A stretch of 24,188 bases of DNA from Planctomycetota bacterium (GTDB taxonomy: Bacteria > Planctomycetota > PLA2 > JAEUHO01), in NCBI GenBank assembly GCA_026647295.1, contig JAPKHB010000015.1, forward strand, positions 1 to 24,188, in the 5' to 3' direction. The notes below the pieces were generated by a model. The model saw only the letters and a list, made by a program, of their open reading frames with translations, ran no database searches and had not been told where the DNA came from. Both the position numbers and the translations under genes were made by a program. This document shows positions 23,194 to 24,188 of this stretch, piece by piece (positions within the stretch are counted from its first letter, which is position 1; every line of letters begins with the position of its first letter).

Positions 23194-24188
23194 ATGCGCC
23201 CGCCCCTGCGTCACCCCCTCGCCGGCCTCCTGCTCGGGGTCGGCCTCCTGCTGGCCGCGCCGCGGGTCCCCGCGGCCGAGGAGGCGCCCCCGGCCACGCC
23301 CCGCGCGGTCGACCTGGCGATCTGCCTGGACACCAGCGGCAGCATGCAGGGCCTCATCGACGCGGCGCGCCTCAAGCTCTGGAGCGTGGTCAACGACCTG
23401 GCGCGCCTACGCCCGGAGCCCGACCTGCGGGTGGCGCTGCTCACCTACGGCACGCCGGTCCCGGACAGCGACGGGGACGTGGTGCTGCGTCTCGGGCTCA
23501 CGCGGGACCTGGACCGGGTCTACGAGGTGCTCTTCGGCCTCACGACCGGCGGGGGCGTCGAGCGCGTCGGGCGCGTGATCGACACGGCGCTGGGTCGCCT
23601 GGACTGGAGCCGCGCCGAGGGCCTCGCGGTGGTGTTCGTGGCCGGCAACGAGTCGGCCGACCAGGACGCCGAGCGCCCCTTCCGCGCGGTCGCGGCGCGC
23701 GCACGGGACAGGGGCCTGCGCGTGAACGCCGTGTACTGCGGCGGGCCGGACGACGCCGACGCCGCGGGGTGGCGCGAACTCGCTGCGCTCGGCGGCGGCC
23801 GTTTCGCGCACATCGACCACGAAGGCGCCGCCCCGACGCCGGCCAGCCCCTTCGACCGCGAACTCGGCGAACTGTCCGGCCGCCTCAACGACACCTTCGT
23901 GTTCGCGGGCCCCGCGGGCGGCGCCGCCGCCGAACGCCAGCGGGCCCAGGACGCCAACGCCCGCGCCGCGGGCGCGCCGGCCGCGGCCGAGCGCGCCGCG
24001 GCCAAGGCCTCGGGCCTGTACCGCCTCGAGGCGGACCTCGTGCGGCGCCACGGCGAGGGGACGCTCCCCGACGCCGAACTCGCGGCGCTCGCGGACGCAG
24101 ACCTGCCCCCGGCGCTGCGCGGCCTGGACGCCGCGGGGCGCCGGGAGCGGCTGGCGGCGCTGGCCCGGGACCGCGCGGCCCTCGAAGC
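23194..24188 (+). CDS. Exported VWA-domain protein, 3' end outside the window
   Basis: 331 codons are visible and the frame is still open at the edge. A Sec-type signal is clear: RPPLRH, then the hydrophobic LAGLLLGVGLLLAA, with likely cleavage near VPAAEE (about 27). The von Willebrand A domain (about 38-230) has a complete DxSxS metal site at D46-S48-S50 (CLDTSGSM). The late metal-site aspartate region reads VVFVAGNESADQD. After the domain, a helical part includes ERAAAKASGLYRLEADLV, which I recall from VWA proteins common in Planctomycetota. It probably acts in the periplasm as a metal-dependent adhesion or complex-building module; the partner is unknown. Third codon positions are nearly all G/C, as in the neighbours. 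Confidence 0.85.
   Translation, partial: MRPPLRHPLAGLLLGVGLLLAAPRVPAAEEAPPATPRAVDLAICLDTSGSMQGLIDAARLKLWSVVNDLARLRPEPDLRVALLTYGTPVPDSDGDVVLRLGLTRDLDRVYEVLFGLTTGGGVERVGRVIDTALGRLDWSRAEGLAVVFVAGNESADQDAERPFRAVAARARDRGLRVNAVYCGGPDDADAAGWRELAALGGGRFAHIDHEGAAPTPASPFDRELGELSGRLNDTFVFAGPAGGAAAERQRAQDANARAAGAPAAAERAAAKASGLYRLEADLVRRHGEGTLPDAELAALADADLPPALRGLDAAGRRERLAALARDRAALE

Overview
The window is very GC-rich (roughly 70% or more, with almost all third codon positions G or C) except for about the first 250 bases. Gene content suggests a bacterium with an aerobic or otherwise quinone-linked respiratory chain. Planctomycetota is my best guess. This rests on the VWA-domain protein at the right end, with its conserved 'ASGLY' tail and 'AGNES' strand, on the PQQ-type sugar dehydrogenase, and on the composition. 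It is an inference from memory of families, not a placement.

Left edge (1-~270): a segment of about 47% GC carries the 5' part of a small membrane-anchored protein running off the window. It abuts a thiI gene that breaks off inside its THUMP domain. This looks like an assembly join or a recombination breakpoint.

Minus strand, 14296 down to about 671: one tightly packed gene string, nuoA-B-C-D-H-I-J-K-L-M-N. These are the eleven subunits of a complex I without NuoE, F or G. Most neighbours overlap by 1-11 nt or are separated by less than 10 nt. The string continues without a break into a ferritin-like protein with a 44-residue-period repeat tail, a membrane-anchored class III adenylate cyclase with a large predicted alpha-helical sensor-like domain, and the broken thiI. 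The nuoH/nuoI junction holds a 233-bp insertion that duplicates 18 bp. It leaves both genes intact and creates a 77-codon frame that overlaps both neighbours by TGATG.

Middle (14297-15991): a 285-bp divergent spacer, a plus-strand exported PQQ-type aldose/sorbosone dehydrogenase, and a short convergent gap with a GC hairpin.

Right part (15992-23086, minus strand): thioredoxin reductase, a small TPR-like protein, an unknown acidic protein overlapping an A-type iron-sulfur carrier (IscA/ErpA), a two-CBS-domain protein, a fused double-ATPase peptide ABC protein without permeases, dUTPase and anhydro-N-acetylmuramic acid kinase. Three copies of a dispersed palindrome-headed repeat lie in the spacers here, and one supplies the stop codon of dut. 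The last gene (plus strand, from 23194) is an exported VWA protein that runs off the window. I saw no rRNA, tRNA, CRISPR array or transposase gene.
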